From: an uncultured bacterium
Lineage (GTDB): Bacteria > Bacillota > Clostridia > Lachnospirales > Lachnospiraceae
NCBI GenBank assembly: GCA_947574055.1
Contig: CANPIC010000012.1
Span: 1 to 64,000, forward strand
DNA length: 64,000 nt
Direction of reading: 5' to 3'
In this document: positions 9,805 through 18,808 of the stretch, piece by piece
Layout: the number at the start of each line of letters is the position of its first letter
Numbering within the stretch: position 1 is the stretch's first letter
The notes under the pieces: generated by a model
Told to the model about the DNA's origin: nothing
What the model saw: only the letters and a program-made list of their open reading frames with translations
Database searches by the model: none
Program-made: the position numbers and the translations under genes

Positions 9805-11256
9805 ATGAGTGAAGTATATATAGAATACAGGCAAGGCAGTATTTATCCGCAGACAGGATGGAATCCATCCAGGCCATATCCGGAATATCCTTTTGGGGAT
9901 CACAATATACAGAAAGAACCGAATGATGCTTATGATATGATTCGTTCTCTGTTTCAGATGATGGGACTGGATCGGGATAATTTTGGAAAGAAATGCTGGA
10001 ATCCGCTGGGCGCATATATCAGCCCCGGTGATCTTGTATTGATCAAACCAAATTTTGTCATGCATTGCAATGAAAACAGGAAGCGCAGAGAAAATTCGAT
10101 GGCATGTCTTGTCACACATCCCTCGTGTCTGCGGGCAGTTTGTGATTACTGTCTGATTGCGTTGCAGGGGAAGGGAGAAGTCGTCATAGCCGATGCACCA
10201 ATGCAGGACTGTAATCTGCAGGTTTTGTTTGAGCAGATTCATTTTACGGAATTGCTTGCATTTTATCACAGACACAAAAAACCGGTATCCTTTGTGGATC
10301 TGCGTAAATATCAGTCCGAATTTAACAGGAATAAGGTAATTGTAAACAGGATTTACCAGACGGGCAAAGCAGTGGATGTTGATATGGGTTCGCTGTCCAT
10401 GCACGAAAGGCGCAGCGGAGCCAGAACGTATCAGGTGGATAATTATGCTTTAGCCCAGACAGAGCAGTACCACAGCGAACACAGACATATCTATTCGCTC
10501 AATCGGATCGTTTTACAGGCAGATGTAGTCATTAATTTCTGCAAGCCAAAGTCGCACAGGCTGGCAGGTTTTACTGCCGCAATGAAAAATATGGTGGGGA
10601 TTATCTATGACAAGGCATCTCTACCACATTATACGGTGGGCTCGCTAGAAGAAGGCGGGGATGCGTATCTTCATCCCAGTAAAATAAAGAGGATAATCAG
10701 CAGTATTTTGGAACAGAAGATAAAGCATGAAAACCAGCATCAGATTTTCAGAGCTACCATTGACAGATATTTGTATGCGGTATTGCTGCTTTTTGAAAGA
10801 CGGTTTGGAAAAGATCCATACATAAAGGGAATATGGGCTGGAAATGACACGATCTGGCGTACGGTTGTTGATTTGAACCATATCATAAGGTTTGCCGATC
10901 AGGAGGGGACACTGCAGGGTGATACGCAGCGCAGAGTACTGAATTTCGCAGATATGATCATTGCAGGAGAGCACAATGGCCCATGTCAGCCGGAAGCAAA
11001 AAGTCTGGGAATCCTGATGGCAAGTGAAAGTGCCGTTGCCATGGATATGACGTTTTGTAAGATGGCCGGATTTAAGGAAGAGAAAATACCTATGATAAAA
11101 GCATTGAGGGAGCACAGGCCGGATTATCTCATGCCCGGGCAGGATAAAAAGATAATGATATACGCAAACAAAAAGGAATATCAGGGTGATCTGAAGTCAA
11201 TCAAGTTTCCGCAAAAGTGGCATTTCAGACCACATGACTCATGGAAGTCAGTCTGA
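9805..11256 (+). CDS. DUF362-family protein in EPS locus
   Basis: DUF362 (PF04015) type protein of 483 residues. Seen: DLVLIKPNFV (~78), VTHPSCLRAVCDYC, EVVIADAPMQDC, ADVVINFCKPKSHRLAGFTAAMKNMVGI and DMIIAGEHNGP (the family GD..G-like acidic stretch). Some DUF362 proteins carry ferredoxin domains; no CxxCxxC cluster is visible here. I choose ATG 9805, which has a GAGAGAG site, over the GTG at 9793 that overlaps the previous stop. Its biochemical role is not established; within an EPS locus it may modify or reduce a repeat-unit substituent (inference). Confidence 0.82.
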   Translation: MSEVYIEYRQGSIYPQTGWNPSRPYPEYPFGDHNIQKEPNDAYDMIRSLFQMMGLDRDNFGKKCWNPLGAYISPGDLVLIKPNFVMHCNENRKRRENSMACLVTHPSCLRAVCDYCLIALQGKGEVVIADAPMQDCNLQVLFEQIHFTELLAFYHRHKKPVSFVDLRKYQSEFNRNKVIVNRIYQTGKAVDVDMGSLSMHERRSGARTYQVDNYALAQTEQYHSEHRHIYSLNRIVLQADVVINFCKPKSHRLAGFTAAMKNMVGIIYDKASLPHYTVGSLEEGGDAYLHPSKIKRIISSILEQKIKHENQHQIFRATIDRYLYAVLLLFERRFGKDPYIKGIWAGNDTIWRTVVDLNHIIRFADQEGTLQGDTQRRVLNFADMIIAGEHNGPCQPEAKSLGILMASESAVAMDMTFCKMAGFKEEKIPMIKALREHRPDYLMPGQDKKIMIYANKKEYQGDLKSIKFPQKWHFRPHDSWKSV

Positions 11257-12383
11257 TGATGAGACGCATGAAGAAAAAAATATTATTGATAGGGAACTGT
11301 TATTATGTGATCTTTCGTTTTCGAAAGGAATTGATCAGAAGATGTGTCGATGAAGGGTTTGAGGTCTGGACAGCCTTTCCGAATGGCTCACACGGGGAAA
11401 AGGAACTGGGCAGTGATACGGCGGAGCGTATGGGATGTCATTTTGCTGAAATCAAGATGAGACGGAGAAGTTTTCATCCCGGTGGTGAGTTACAGGTATA
11501 TCTGGCATTAAAGAAACTGATCGAGCAGATCAGGCCGGATCTGATTCTTACTTTTACAATAAAACCCAATCTGTACGGCGGTATGCTGGCCCGTAAATGT
11601 AAGATCCCTTATCTGATGAATATCACAGGACTGGGGTCAGCGCTGGGGAAAAACGGCCTTTTGCCGCGGCTTCTGCGGAGTCTGACAATACGCAATATGG
11701 AGCATGCTTCCTGTGTATTTTTTCAGAATATACATGACAGAAATTATTTTCTGCGCCATGGCTATACGGGCAGAAATGTGCAAATGCTGCCGGGCTCCGG
11801 CGTCAATCTTGAAGAATATAAACGGCTTCCCTATCCGGATGATTCGCTGATACGCTTTTTGTATATTGCCAGGGTGATGAGAGAAAAAGGGATTGAAGAA
11901 TTTCTGGAACTGGCAAAATATTATGCAGACAGAGAAGACGTGGAATTTCATATTTGTGGAGATTGTGAAGAAGATTATCTGAATATTCTCAAAAAAATGC
12001 AACAGGAAAAAATCATCGTATACCATGGGCAGGTTTCAGAGGTCAAAAAATATATGGCAATGGCACATTGTGTTGTATTGCCGACTTTTTACCATGAAGG
12101 TGTGCCGAATACTCTGCTGGAAGCCATGGCGTGCGCCCGTCCGGTGATAACAACGGATCATCCGGGATGCCGGGAGACAGTTGAGGACGGGGCATCCGGG
12201 TATTTGTGTAAGATACAGGACAGTGCACAGCTGATTCATAAAGTGGAACAGTTTTTATCGCTCTCAGGTGAAAGAAAAGAAAGCATGGGACTTAACGGAC
12301 GAAGAAAGGCGGAGCAGGAATTTGACAGAACTATAGTGGTGTCTGCCTATATGAAGGGGATCAAGAATCTGATATCGAAATAA
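11256..12383 (+). CDS. Glycosyltransferase family 4
   Basis: GT-B fold retaining glycosyltransferase adding a sugar to the lipid-linked EPS repeat. It has about 375 residues. The N-terminal domain starts KKKILLIGNCYYVIFRFRKEL and the donor domain has PGSGVNLEEY, LYIARVMREKGIEEFLE and the E-x7-E motif in EGVPNTLLEAMACARPVI. The ATG overlaps the TGA of the DUF362 gene (TGATG), implying translational coupling. Resembles GT4 enzymes of lipid-linked repeat assembly; exact sugar unknown. Confidence 0.92.
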   Translation: MMRRMKKKILLIGNCYYVIFRFRKELIRRCVDEGFEVWTAFPNGSHGEKELGSDTAERMGCHFAEIKMRRRSFHPGGELQVYLALKKLIEQIRPDLILTFTIKPNLYGGMLARKCKIPYLMNITGLGSALGKNGLLPRLLRSLTIRNMEHASCVFFQNIHDRNYFLRHGYTGRNVQMLPGSGVNLEEYKRLPYPDDSLIRFLYIARVMREKGIEEFLELAKYYADREDVEFHICGDCEEDYLNILKKMQQEKIIVYHGQVSEVKKYMAMAHCVVLPTFYHEGVPNTLLEAMACARPVITTDHPGCRETVEDGASGYLCKIQDSAQLIHKVEQFLSLSGERKESMGLNGRRKAEQEFDRTIVVSAYMKGIKNLISK

Positions 12384-12403
12384 AAATGGCGGAGAGAGTG
12401 TTT

Positions 12404-13573
12404 ATGAAAGTTCTTATCGTGGCGGGCTATCAAACAATGAACTACGGATCTGTACTGCAGACATTTGCTACGGTGAAAATGCTTGAAAAATTGGAGACAG
12501 AATCTGAAATATTGAATCTGGATCAGTTGTGGCCTGTAATTAAGAAAAGGAAAATCCGCTTTTATCTGCTGAGTGGTGATCTGTTGTTTTTTATAAAGAG
12601 CAAGGGCAGATGGTGTGCAAGTTTACTCTGGGGAAAAATAGATCAAGACTATGGCACTCAATTTCAGAACCGCAGACAAAAGTTCGCGGCCTTTCTTCGA
12701 GACAGGATACCCTTGACAACCACAGTAAAAAACTGGCAGGAAGCGACTGCGCTTTGCCGGGATTACGATGCCGTAATGCTGGGAAGTGATCAGTTGTGGC
12801 TGCCTTCAAGCGTGGTAACAGACACTTACACCCTTGGATTTGCAAAAGACATGACTACGATTGCCTTTGCTACAAGTTTCGGGATCGGAAATATCAGAAA
12901 AAAGTACAGACAGTCATATGCCACCATGTTTACACATCTGGATTTTATAAGTCTGCGTGAGCGCAGCGGAGCAGAGATCGTCAAAGAAATCTGCGGAAAA
13001 GAATGTGATGTTGTGGCAGATCCGGTTATGATGCTGAGCAAAGCGGAATGGGAACAGGCGATTCCCTACCGGGAGGTGGAACATGGGAAAAAATATATAT
13101 TCTGCTATTTGCTGGGGAGAAACAGATGGCAGAGGGAGGCCATCCGTACATTTGCAGATAAAAAAGGCTATCCGGTGATTGCGCTGATCCATTTGGATGA
13201 ATACATAACCTATGATGAAGAGTATTTTGATCAGACATTTGTCGACCTCTCACCGGAAGACTTTCTGAATTATATCAGGAATGCGGAATTTATTGTTACG
13301 GATTCGTATCATGGAACAGTGTTCTCATTGCTGGAGAATAAGGAATTTGCCGTATTGAAACGGTTTTCGGATCACAGCAGTGTCTCAACCAATACGAGAA
13401 TCTCCCATATATTATCAACTTTTGCGTTAACAGACAGATTGGTATCGGCAAAGAGTGATCTGGATCTGCTGGAGCAGAAAATTTGTTATCCGAGCGTAAA
13501 TGAAAGGATAGAAAAGGTGAGAAGATTTTCTTTTCGTTTTCTGGAAAAGGCATTGAGAAATGAAGATTGTTGA
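12404..13573 (+). CDS. Polysaccharide pyruvyl transferase family protein
   Basis: PF04230 family, which adds ketal-linked pyruvate from phosphoenolpyruvate to sugars of surface polymers. Seen: KVLIVAGYQTMNYGSVLQTF at the start, AVMLGSDQLWLPS (~127), ISLRERSG, ADPVMML, and VTDSYHGTVFSLL (~300). ATG 12404 (GGAGAGAG site) is preferred over ATG 12386, which has no ribosome site. The 3' end overlaps the next gene by 14 nt; the pair with the Fe-S protein is common in Clostridia EPS loci, which suggests linked function. Confidence 0.9.
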   Translation: MKVLIVAGYQTMNYGSVLQTFATVKMLEKLETESEILNLDQLWPVIKKRKIRFYLLSGDLLFFIKSKGRWCASLLWGKIDQDYGTQFQNRRQKFAAFLRDRIPLTTTVKNWQEATALCRDYDAVMLGSDQLWLPSSVVTDTYTLGFAKDMTTIAFATSFGIGNIRKKYRQSYATMFTHLDFISLRERSGAEIVKEICGKECDVVADPVMMLSKAEWEQAIPYREVEHGKKYIFCYLLGRNRWQREAIRTFADKKGYPVIALIHLDEYITYDEEYFDQTFVDLSPEDFLNYIRNAEFIVTDSYHGTVFSLLENKEFAVLKRFSDHSSVSTNTRISHILSTFALTDRLVSAKSDLDLLEQKICYPSVNERIEKVRRFSFRFLEKALRNEDC

Positions 13574-14762
13574 TAAAAAAGATTGTTGTGGGTGTGGTGC
13601 ATGTGTCAATGCCTGTCCTTCTCACAGCCTGACCATGGCAGAGGATGAGGAAGGTTTTCTCTATCCAGAGACGGATGACAGTACGTGTACAGAATGTGGG
13701 CTGTGCGGAAAATGTTGTCCGGTACTTCATGCAAAAGCTGATATACCGTTTGCACAGGATGGATATCTGGCAAGGATTAAGGATTTGCAGATCCGAAAAG
13801 AAAGTACATCGGGTGGTGTTTTTACTGCGATTGCCCAATCCGTAATCAGAGCGGGTGGTATTGTCTATGGCGCGGCCTATGACCAGGACTTTCGAGTGTG
13901 TCACAGTGCTGCTTTGACGGATCAGGAACTGTATCGGTTCAGAGGCAGTAAATATGTGCAGAGCGATACCAAAGAGACCTTTCGCGAAGTAAAGGAATAC
14001 TTAAGGGATGGAAAACTGGTCTGCTATAGTGGTACACCCTGCCAGATTGAAGGGCTAAAGAGATATTTGAAAGAGGAACCTGCGCATTTAATCACTGTGG
14101 ATTTTGTCTGTCATGGGGTCCCTTCTCCGCTGATCTGGAGAAAGTATCTGGAGATGCAGATGGAAAAGTATCCGGATAGCCATATCACAGATATTTTATT
14201 TCGCAATAAGGGAAAGTTTGGATATCAATATTCGGTCATGACAATTAAGAGTGGAAGAAAAGAATTGTATGCCCGTGGTACAGAAACAGATCCTATGTTA
14301 CGGGCATTTTTTTCTGATATATGTGACCGTCCTTCCTGCTATGCCTGTAAGTTTAAAAAGCGATATCGCATGAGCGATATTACCATATGGGACTGTTTTG
14401 ATGTGAGAAAATTCCAGGTACCGTGGGATGATCATACGGGAGCCAGTCAGATGCTTGTGCATACAGACAAAGGAAGAACTGTATTTCGTTCCATAGAAGA
14501 GAGGGTGGAATCTGTGTTCATAGAACCGGACAGACTGACAGAAGATACCTGGCCGATGTTTGAATCCGTAAAAGCAAAGAGTGTCAGAGAGGATTTTTTC
14601 CGGGATGCAGCCAGTATGTGCGGCTTCGAACTGTTTCATAAGTACTACCCACAAAACCTGAGCGTAAAAATGGCACGTTGTGGACGGGTGATATGTTATA
14701 AAACCGGTATCTATGGGTTTGTAAGAAGAATGTATCATCGGTATTTTAAACAGAGAAAGTAA
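13560..14762 (+). CDS. F420-hydrogenase/dehydrogenase beta-subunit-like Fe-S protein
   Basis: A 400-residue redox protein. The N-terminus has two 4Fe-4S ferredoxin motifs (CCGCGACVNACP, residues ~9-20, and CTECGLCGKCCP, ~45-56). The FrhB-type domains follow (STSGGVFTAIAQ, YSGTPCQIEGLK, VDFVCHGVPSP, then CDRPSCYACKFKKRYRMSDITIWD). F420 itself is not expected in these bacteria, so the flavin-binding fold probably acts on another partner. Overlap with the pyruvyl transferase gene suggests joint action on the EPS repeat; the substrate is unknown. Confidence 0.88.
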   Translation: MKIVDKKDCCGCGACVNACPSHSLTMAEDEEGFLYPETDDSTCTECGLCGKCCPVLHAKADIPFAQDGYLARIKDLQIRKESTSGGVFTAIAQSVIRAGGIVYGAAYDQDFRVCHSAALTDQELYRFRGSKYVQSDTKETFREVKEYLRDGKLVCYSGTPCQIEGLKRYLKEEPAHLITVDFVCHGVPSPLIWRKYLEMQMEKYPDSHITDILFRNKGKFGYQYSVMTIKSGRKELYARGTETDPMLRAFFSDICDRPSCYACKFKKRYRMSDITIWDCFDVRKFQVPWDDHTGASQMLVHTDKGRTVFRSIEERVESVFIEPDRLTEDTWPMFESVKAKSVREDFFRDAASMCGFELFHKYYPQNLSVKMARCGRVICYKTGIYGFVRRMYHRYFKQRK

Positions 14763-14765
14763 ACG

Positions 14766-15887
14766 ATGGGAAAAGCAGCTGTTATGGGTAGATCTGGTTG
14801 GATTGTAACGAAACGGACATTATATGGTATCTGGCCTTTTTTAATATGGACGGCCAAGTTTATGCGTTATGGTATATTCAGGCAGAATCTGGTTGATATG
14901 GGAATTGGGCATGCCTTTTTAAGTGCTATGAAAAATGAGCATGTGAAGTTTAGTTTTCTTAATATGGATCATAACATTTCTGCTGATGTATCCGGAAATC
15001 TTGTTTATATTTATCAGAAACTTAATTTTTTAAGGTTAGATTCCTATATTGCATTTGAAATTTTTATCACTGTAATCGGTAATCTGCTGCTGTTTTTTAT
15101 GATCAGAAACAGGAAGAAACAGCTGGATTGTCTTACTTTTATACTATTGTCGGTAATGATATTAGCTGTAAATATTTATGCCTTCTGTCTGTCCAAAGAA
15201 CCACTGCAGTTATTATTTTTTATTTTCATGAGTTATATCATCAGGAAATATGCAGAACATTCTTTTACCTGTATTTTCTTACTTGTTTTGCTCATTATGT
15301 TGTACTCATTTTTGTTTCGTACCTACTATATGTTGATGATACCTTTTGCCGGTTTATCACTTTTATTATATCAATTTTATGCCAAAAACCAGAAAAAGTT
15401 TCTGCTGATGCTATTGTTTTTAACCGGGGCTGGCATATTATACGCCACTTGCCTGTCGGCAGCCGGTCTTGTAGACAAAAGGATATATGAGGAACTGATC
15501 CGCGTGAGAATAAGAATGGTTCCATCCAATACAAGACTTGTTCCGTTATTCAGTTCCAATAATCTGCTGACCCAGACCATGAATTATGTATCAGCTCTTG
15601 TGAGGCTCCTGTTTCCGCTGGAACTGATCCGACTCGGTTTTAAATATCTGATTTATGTTTTTGTACAGTTGGTTATCACTTATTTTATATTGCATTCTTT
15701 CTGTAAAATAAAAGAACTGGGCAAGGAAGCCCAATATTCGCTCACGATTGTACTTGCATTTATTTTGATGTCCGCAGTACATGAAATTGAATATGGTTCA
15801 TGGATCAGACATGAATCTGTTTTGCTTCCTGTTTTGTTACAGATTGATTCGAAGAAAAATTGCTGGCAAGCTCTGATCACAGGATAA
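14766..15887 (+). CDS. Candidate EPS polymerase (Wzy/EpsG-like membrane protein)
   Basis: Integral membrane protein of 373 residues with about eight to ten hydrophobic segments (for example FEIFITVIGNLLLFFMI, CLTFILLSVMILAVNIYAF, IFLLVLLIMLYSFLF, FLLMLLFLTGAGILYATCL). A large polar loop contains RVRIRMVPSNTRLVPLFSSNN, reminiscent of Wzy-type periplasmic loops. Every other EPS locus function is accounted for and a polymerase is otherwise missing, which supports the call. The gene is AT-richer than its flanks, usual for this family. Assignment is by topology and context. Confidence 0.65.
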   Translation: MGKAAVMGRSGWIVTKRTLYGIWPFLIWTAKFMRYGIFRQNLVDMGIGHAFLSAMKNEHVKFSFLNMDHNISADVSGNLVYIYQKLNFLRLDSYIAFEIFITVIGNLLLFFMIRNRKKQLDCLTFILLSVMILAVNIYAFCLSKEPLQLLFFIFMSYIIRKYAEHSFTCIFLLVLLIMLYSFLFRTYYMLMIPFAGLSLLLYQFYAKNQKKFLLMLLFLTGAGILYATCLSAAGLVDKRIYEELIRVRIRMVPSNTRLVPLFSSNNLLTQTMNYVSALVRLLFPLELIRLGFKYLIYVFVQLVITYFILHSFCKIKELGKEAQYSLTIVLAFILMSAVHEIEYGSWIRHESVLLPVLLQIDSKKNCWQALITG

Positions 15888-15893
15888 GGAGAA

Positions 15894-16814
15894 ATGGAAG
15901 ATATGAACGCAGCGTGTATGTTTACGATTATTGTACCTGTTTATAATGTGAAAAAATATCTTTGTCAATGTATCGAAAGTGTTCTGCGACAGAGATATAC
16001 GGACTATGAATTGCTGTTGATAGATGACGGATCGACAGACGGGAGCGGGATCACGTGCGATGAATACGCAGCAAAGGATGCGCGGGTAAAAGTGATACAC
16101 AAGGAAAATGGCGGCGCTGCATCGGCGCGCAACGAGGGTCTTACAAACGCAAAGGGAACATGGATTGTTTTTCTGGACGGAGATGATTATTATGCTTCCG
16201 ATCGTTTTTTGTTGGATATCTGCAAGGTCATCAGGAAGGAACCGGCAGAAGTTATCTGTTATGGAGTTGTGGAAGTGTATGAGCGGGGAGGCCCGCCCGC
16301 GATAAGAAGAGATACCGGCAAACTTGATTTTGGCAATACAACTGATGAAGATGAGAAACTGGCAAAAATGATTTCGGGTGAAATACTTAGCGGCGCGGCA
16401 TGGCAATATGCAATAAAACATTCATTTGTGGCAGCGCATAAACTGCTGTTTGATGAATCGTTTAAGGAGACAAACGAAGATACAGAATGGGTTTTTCGCG
16501 TTTTCCTGGAGTCACCGAAACTTGCAAAAATGGAGCAATCTATGTATTTTTACCGGGTCCGTAGTAATTCTGCCTGTACAAAAGCCAGGGAAACCGGTTT
16601 CTGGAAAAACCGCTATCAGATGATAGGTAAGACTTTGGATCAGATCAGGACTCAAAATTGTACCGAGAGAAGAAAAGAACTCCTTTACCAGCGCCTTGCG
16701 TATGAGTACTATGTGCTACTGGGCCAGGTTAACGATGAACCGGACCGTATGGTGCGCAGAGAACTGATCCGGAATGTCAGGAAATACAAAGGGTTATGTT
16801 CCTGGGGGGGGTAA
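15894..16814 (+). CDS. Glycosyltransferase family 2, C-terminus cut by frameshift at a G8 tract
   Basis: GT-A fold inverting glycosyltransferase. Seen: FTIIVPVYNVKKYL, LLIDDGSTDGSG, KENGGAASARNEG and VFLDGDDYY (the DxD metal site). As read, the frame ends at TAA 16812 directly after eight Gs (16804-16811). Removing one G continues the frame for 37 more residues through LCGLLIKLTGFYLSTKILHL to TAA 16921-16923, whose end overlaps the ATG of the flippase gene (16917). That coupling, and the family-like tail, suggest the longer frame is the ancestral one. The tract may be a phase-variable switch or a sequencing error. ATG 15903 is an equally good start. Confidence 0.88.
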   Translation: MEDMNAACMFTIIVPVYNVKKYLCQCIESVLRQRYTDYELLLIDDGSTDGSGITCDEYAAKDARVKVIHKENGGAASARNEGLTNAKGTWIVFLDGDDYYASDRFLLDICKVIRKEPAEVICYGVVEVYERGGPPAIRRDTGKLDFGNTTDEDEKLAKMISGEILSGAAWQYAIKHSFVAAHKLLFDESFKETNEDTEWVFRVFLESPKLAKMEQSMYFYRVRSNSACTKARETGFWKNRYQMIGKTLDQIRTQNCTERRKELLYQRLAYEYYVLLGQVNDEPDRMVRRELIRNVRKYKGLCSWGG

Positions 16815-16820
16815 AAAAAA
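16804..16820. repeat. G8-T-A8 homopolymer pair at the end of the GT2 gene
   Basis: Eight Gs (16804-16811), T, then eight As (16813-16820). The G-run sets the frame in which the glycosyltransferase ends. Confidence 0.9.
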
Positions 16821-16916
16821 CTGCCTATGCGGTTTGCTGATTAAACTGACAGGTTTTTATCTGAGTACAAAAATCTTGCATCTGTATGCAGGATATCGAA
16901 GAAAACATAGGATGTT

Positions 16917-18530
16917 ATGTTAAAGAGGCCCCGAGACTCTGCATACAGACAGAAATTTTTACAGGTGCAGGGATTTCATGCAAAAGGATGGGTCTGGAGG
17001 CAGCAGAGTTATATTTTGCGTAAAAATAAAGTAAGAGCTGACAAACTGAATATTGAAAAATCAATCGGAAAGAATATGTTGTTTAATTTTTTGAAGGTTT
17101 TCTCATCGACGATTTTTCCGATGGCCACCTTTACTTATTCCGCCAGGATATTGGGAGTGGCAGCAGTGGGTGAAGTGAGTTTTGTGCGTTGTGTTATTTC
17201 ATGGTTTTGTGTGGCTGCCATGTTGGGAGTAGGCTATTATGGCAGACGCGAGGCCGCCCGGCTGCGGGATGACAAAATTGCGTTAAGCCGGTTTGTCCAT
17301 GAAATGTTGTTTATCAATGCGGGGGCAGTCCTGCTTTCTTATGTGGTGCTGTTATTACTGCTTTGTACAATCGAACGCTTTTGGCAATGCAGAGAACTGT
17401 TACTGATTCACAGTGTCCTGATAGTCCTGATGGGGATGGGAATGGAATGGTTATATCAGGCCCTGGAAGAGTATCAGTATATTGCGGTCAGGACGGTCCT
17501 GTTTCAGGTTATCTCTTTGCTGTTGATGTTACTTCTGGTTAAAGATGCGGATGATGTGGCTGCTTATGCGGTGATTCTAGTCATTGCCTCCTCCGGTTCT
17601 TACCTGCTTAATTTTCTCAACTGCAGAAACTATATCAGCTTTTCCTGGTATGGACAGTATGAATTCAGGAAGCATCTGCGGCCGGTATTTACTTTGCTTG
17701 CGCTTGCACTGTCCGCCCAGTTTTACACGGTCCTGGATTCGGTTATGCTGGGCTTTTTTAAGGGAAATATCTCTGTCGGCATATATACAGCGGCTTCCAA
17801 AACAGTCGGCATGACAAGTGCACTGATCAATGCGCTGACAGCAGTCATGATACCCAGGCTGTCTTATTATATGGGAAAAAGTAAATTGCGGGAAGTGAAA
17901 ATGCTTATGAATCAGTCCATTCACTTTATGTTTATGTTTGCCATTCCGGCTATGCTGGGCCTGTTTGTGCTGAGCGATGAGATTATTTTGCTGTTCAGTG
18001 GCAATGGATTTGGCGGGGCAGAAATCACCATGCGCTGGCTGATACCTGTTGTTGTTGCTTCGTCCTTTAGCTATGTGGCCGGCGAACAGTTGGTATCACT
18101 GGGCAGGGAACAGATGGTTTTGCTGGCAGGTGTGGCCGGGGCAGTGACAAATGTGATATGTAACGCCATCCTGATTACGGGATTTGCCCATCATGGAGCT
18201 GCAGTGGCTTCTGTTTTGGCCGAATCTGTGGTTGCTCTGGTATCATTTTTTCATATAAAAGATTTTATAGATAAAAAATCTGTTATAAGGATCTGTGGCC
18301 AATTCCTGGTTGCATCTTTGCCGATTATCCTGATCAGGATGTTTATAAAAGCAACGGGTTTCTATTATATATGGCAGGTATTGTTTACGATTGTTTTATC
18401 CGGAATCTTATATTTTTCCTGCCTGCTTTTGATGAAAAATGAGTGTGCCCGGATCACGGTACAAACAGTCCGGGATGGGCTGCAGAAATTTTTAAAAAAG
18501 AGATGGATACAGAAAAGAACAAAACAGTGA
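16917..18530 (+). CDS. Oligosaccharide flippase (Wzx/MOP superfamily)
   Basis: Moves lipid-linked EPS repeats across the membrane. The protein has 537 residues with about twelve to fourteen hydrophobic segments; the conserved MOP N-terminus is FLKVFSSTIFPMATFTYSARILG (residues ~58-80). Others are FTLLALALSAQFYTVLDSVMLGFF and AVTNVICNAILITGF. About 50 basic, non-hydrophobic residues precede the first membrane helix, more than usual, so the true start may be the internal ATG at ~17076. ATG 16917, which overlaps the restored GT2 stop, is kept. Confidence 0.88.
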   Translation: MLKRPRDSAYRQKFLQVQGFHAKGWVWRQQSYILRKNKVRADKLNIEKSIGKNMLFNFLKVFSSTIFPMATFTYSARILGVAAVGEVSFVRCVISWFCVAAMLGVGYYGRREAARLRDDKIALSRFVHEMLFINAGAVLLSYVVLLLLLCTIERFWQCRELLLIHSVLIVLMGMGMEWLYQALEEYQYIAVRTVLFQVISLLLMLLLVKDADDVAAYAVILVIASSGSYLLNFLNCRNYISFSWYGQYEFRKHLRPVFTLLALALSAQFYTVLDSVMLGFFKGNISVGIYTAASKTVGMTSALINALTAVMIPRLSYYMGKSKLREVKMLMNQSIHFMFMFAIPAMLGLFVLSDEIILLFSGNGFGGAEITMRWLIPVVVASSFSYVAGEQLVSLGREQMVLLAGVAGAVTNVICNAILITGFAHHGAAVASVLAESVVALVSFFHIKDFIDKKSVIRICGQFLVASLPIILIRMFIKATGFYYIWQVLFTIVLSGILYFSCLLLMKNECARITVQTVRDGLQKFLKKRWIQKRTKQ

Positions 18531-18558
18531 GAGATAACAGGAGAGAAAGCAAGTACTG

Positions 18559-18780
18559 ATGAACCGAAAAAAAGCATTTGTCTATGACCGTCTTTGTACC
18601 GGTGAGCGCATCAAAAGCAGACGCAGAGAACTGGGCATTTCACGAGATCAGGTAGCAGCGATGTTGCAGCTGTCGCAAAAGTACTATGCTGATATCGAGC
18701 GGGGAAGCTGCGGCATGTCATTGGAGACGGCGGTCAGCATTGCCGCGCATCTGGAAGTGACAAGCGCAAAATGGCTGTGA
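18559..18780 (+). CDS. Small XRE-type helix-turn-helix protein
   Basis: A 73-residue protein that is almost only a helix-turn-helix: GERIKSRRRELGISRDQVAAML, then LSQKYYADIERGSCGMSLETAVSIAAHLEV. It has no sensor domain. It sits 28 nt after the flippase and 28 nt before the LCP gene, so it is probably co-transcribed with the EPS locus and may feed back on it. The ribosome site is weak. Confidence 0.78.
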   Translation: MNRKKAFVYDRLCTGERIKSRRRELGISRDQVAAMLQLSQKYYADIERGSCGMSLETAVSIAAHLEVTSAKWL

Positions 18781-18808
18781 AGCTGTTGAAGACTTATCTG
18801 ATGGAGTG

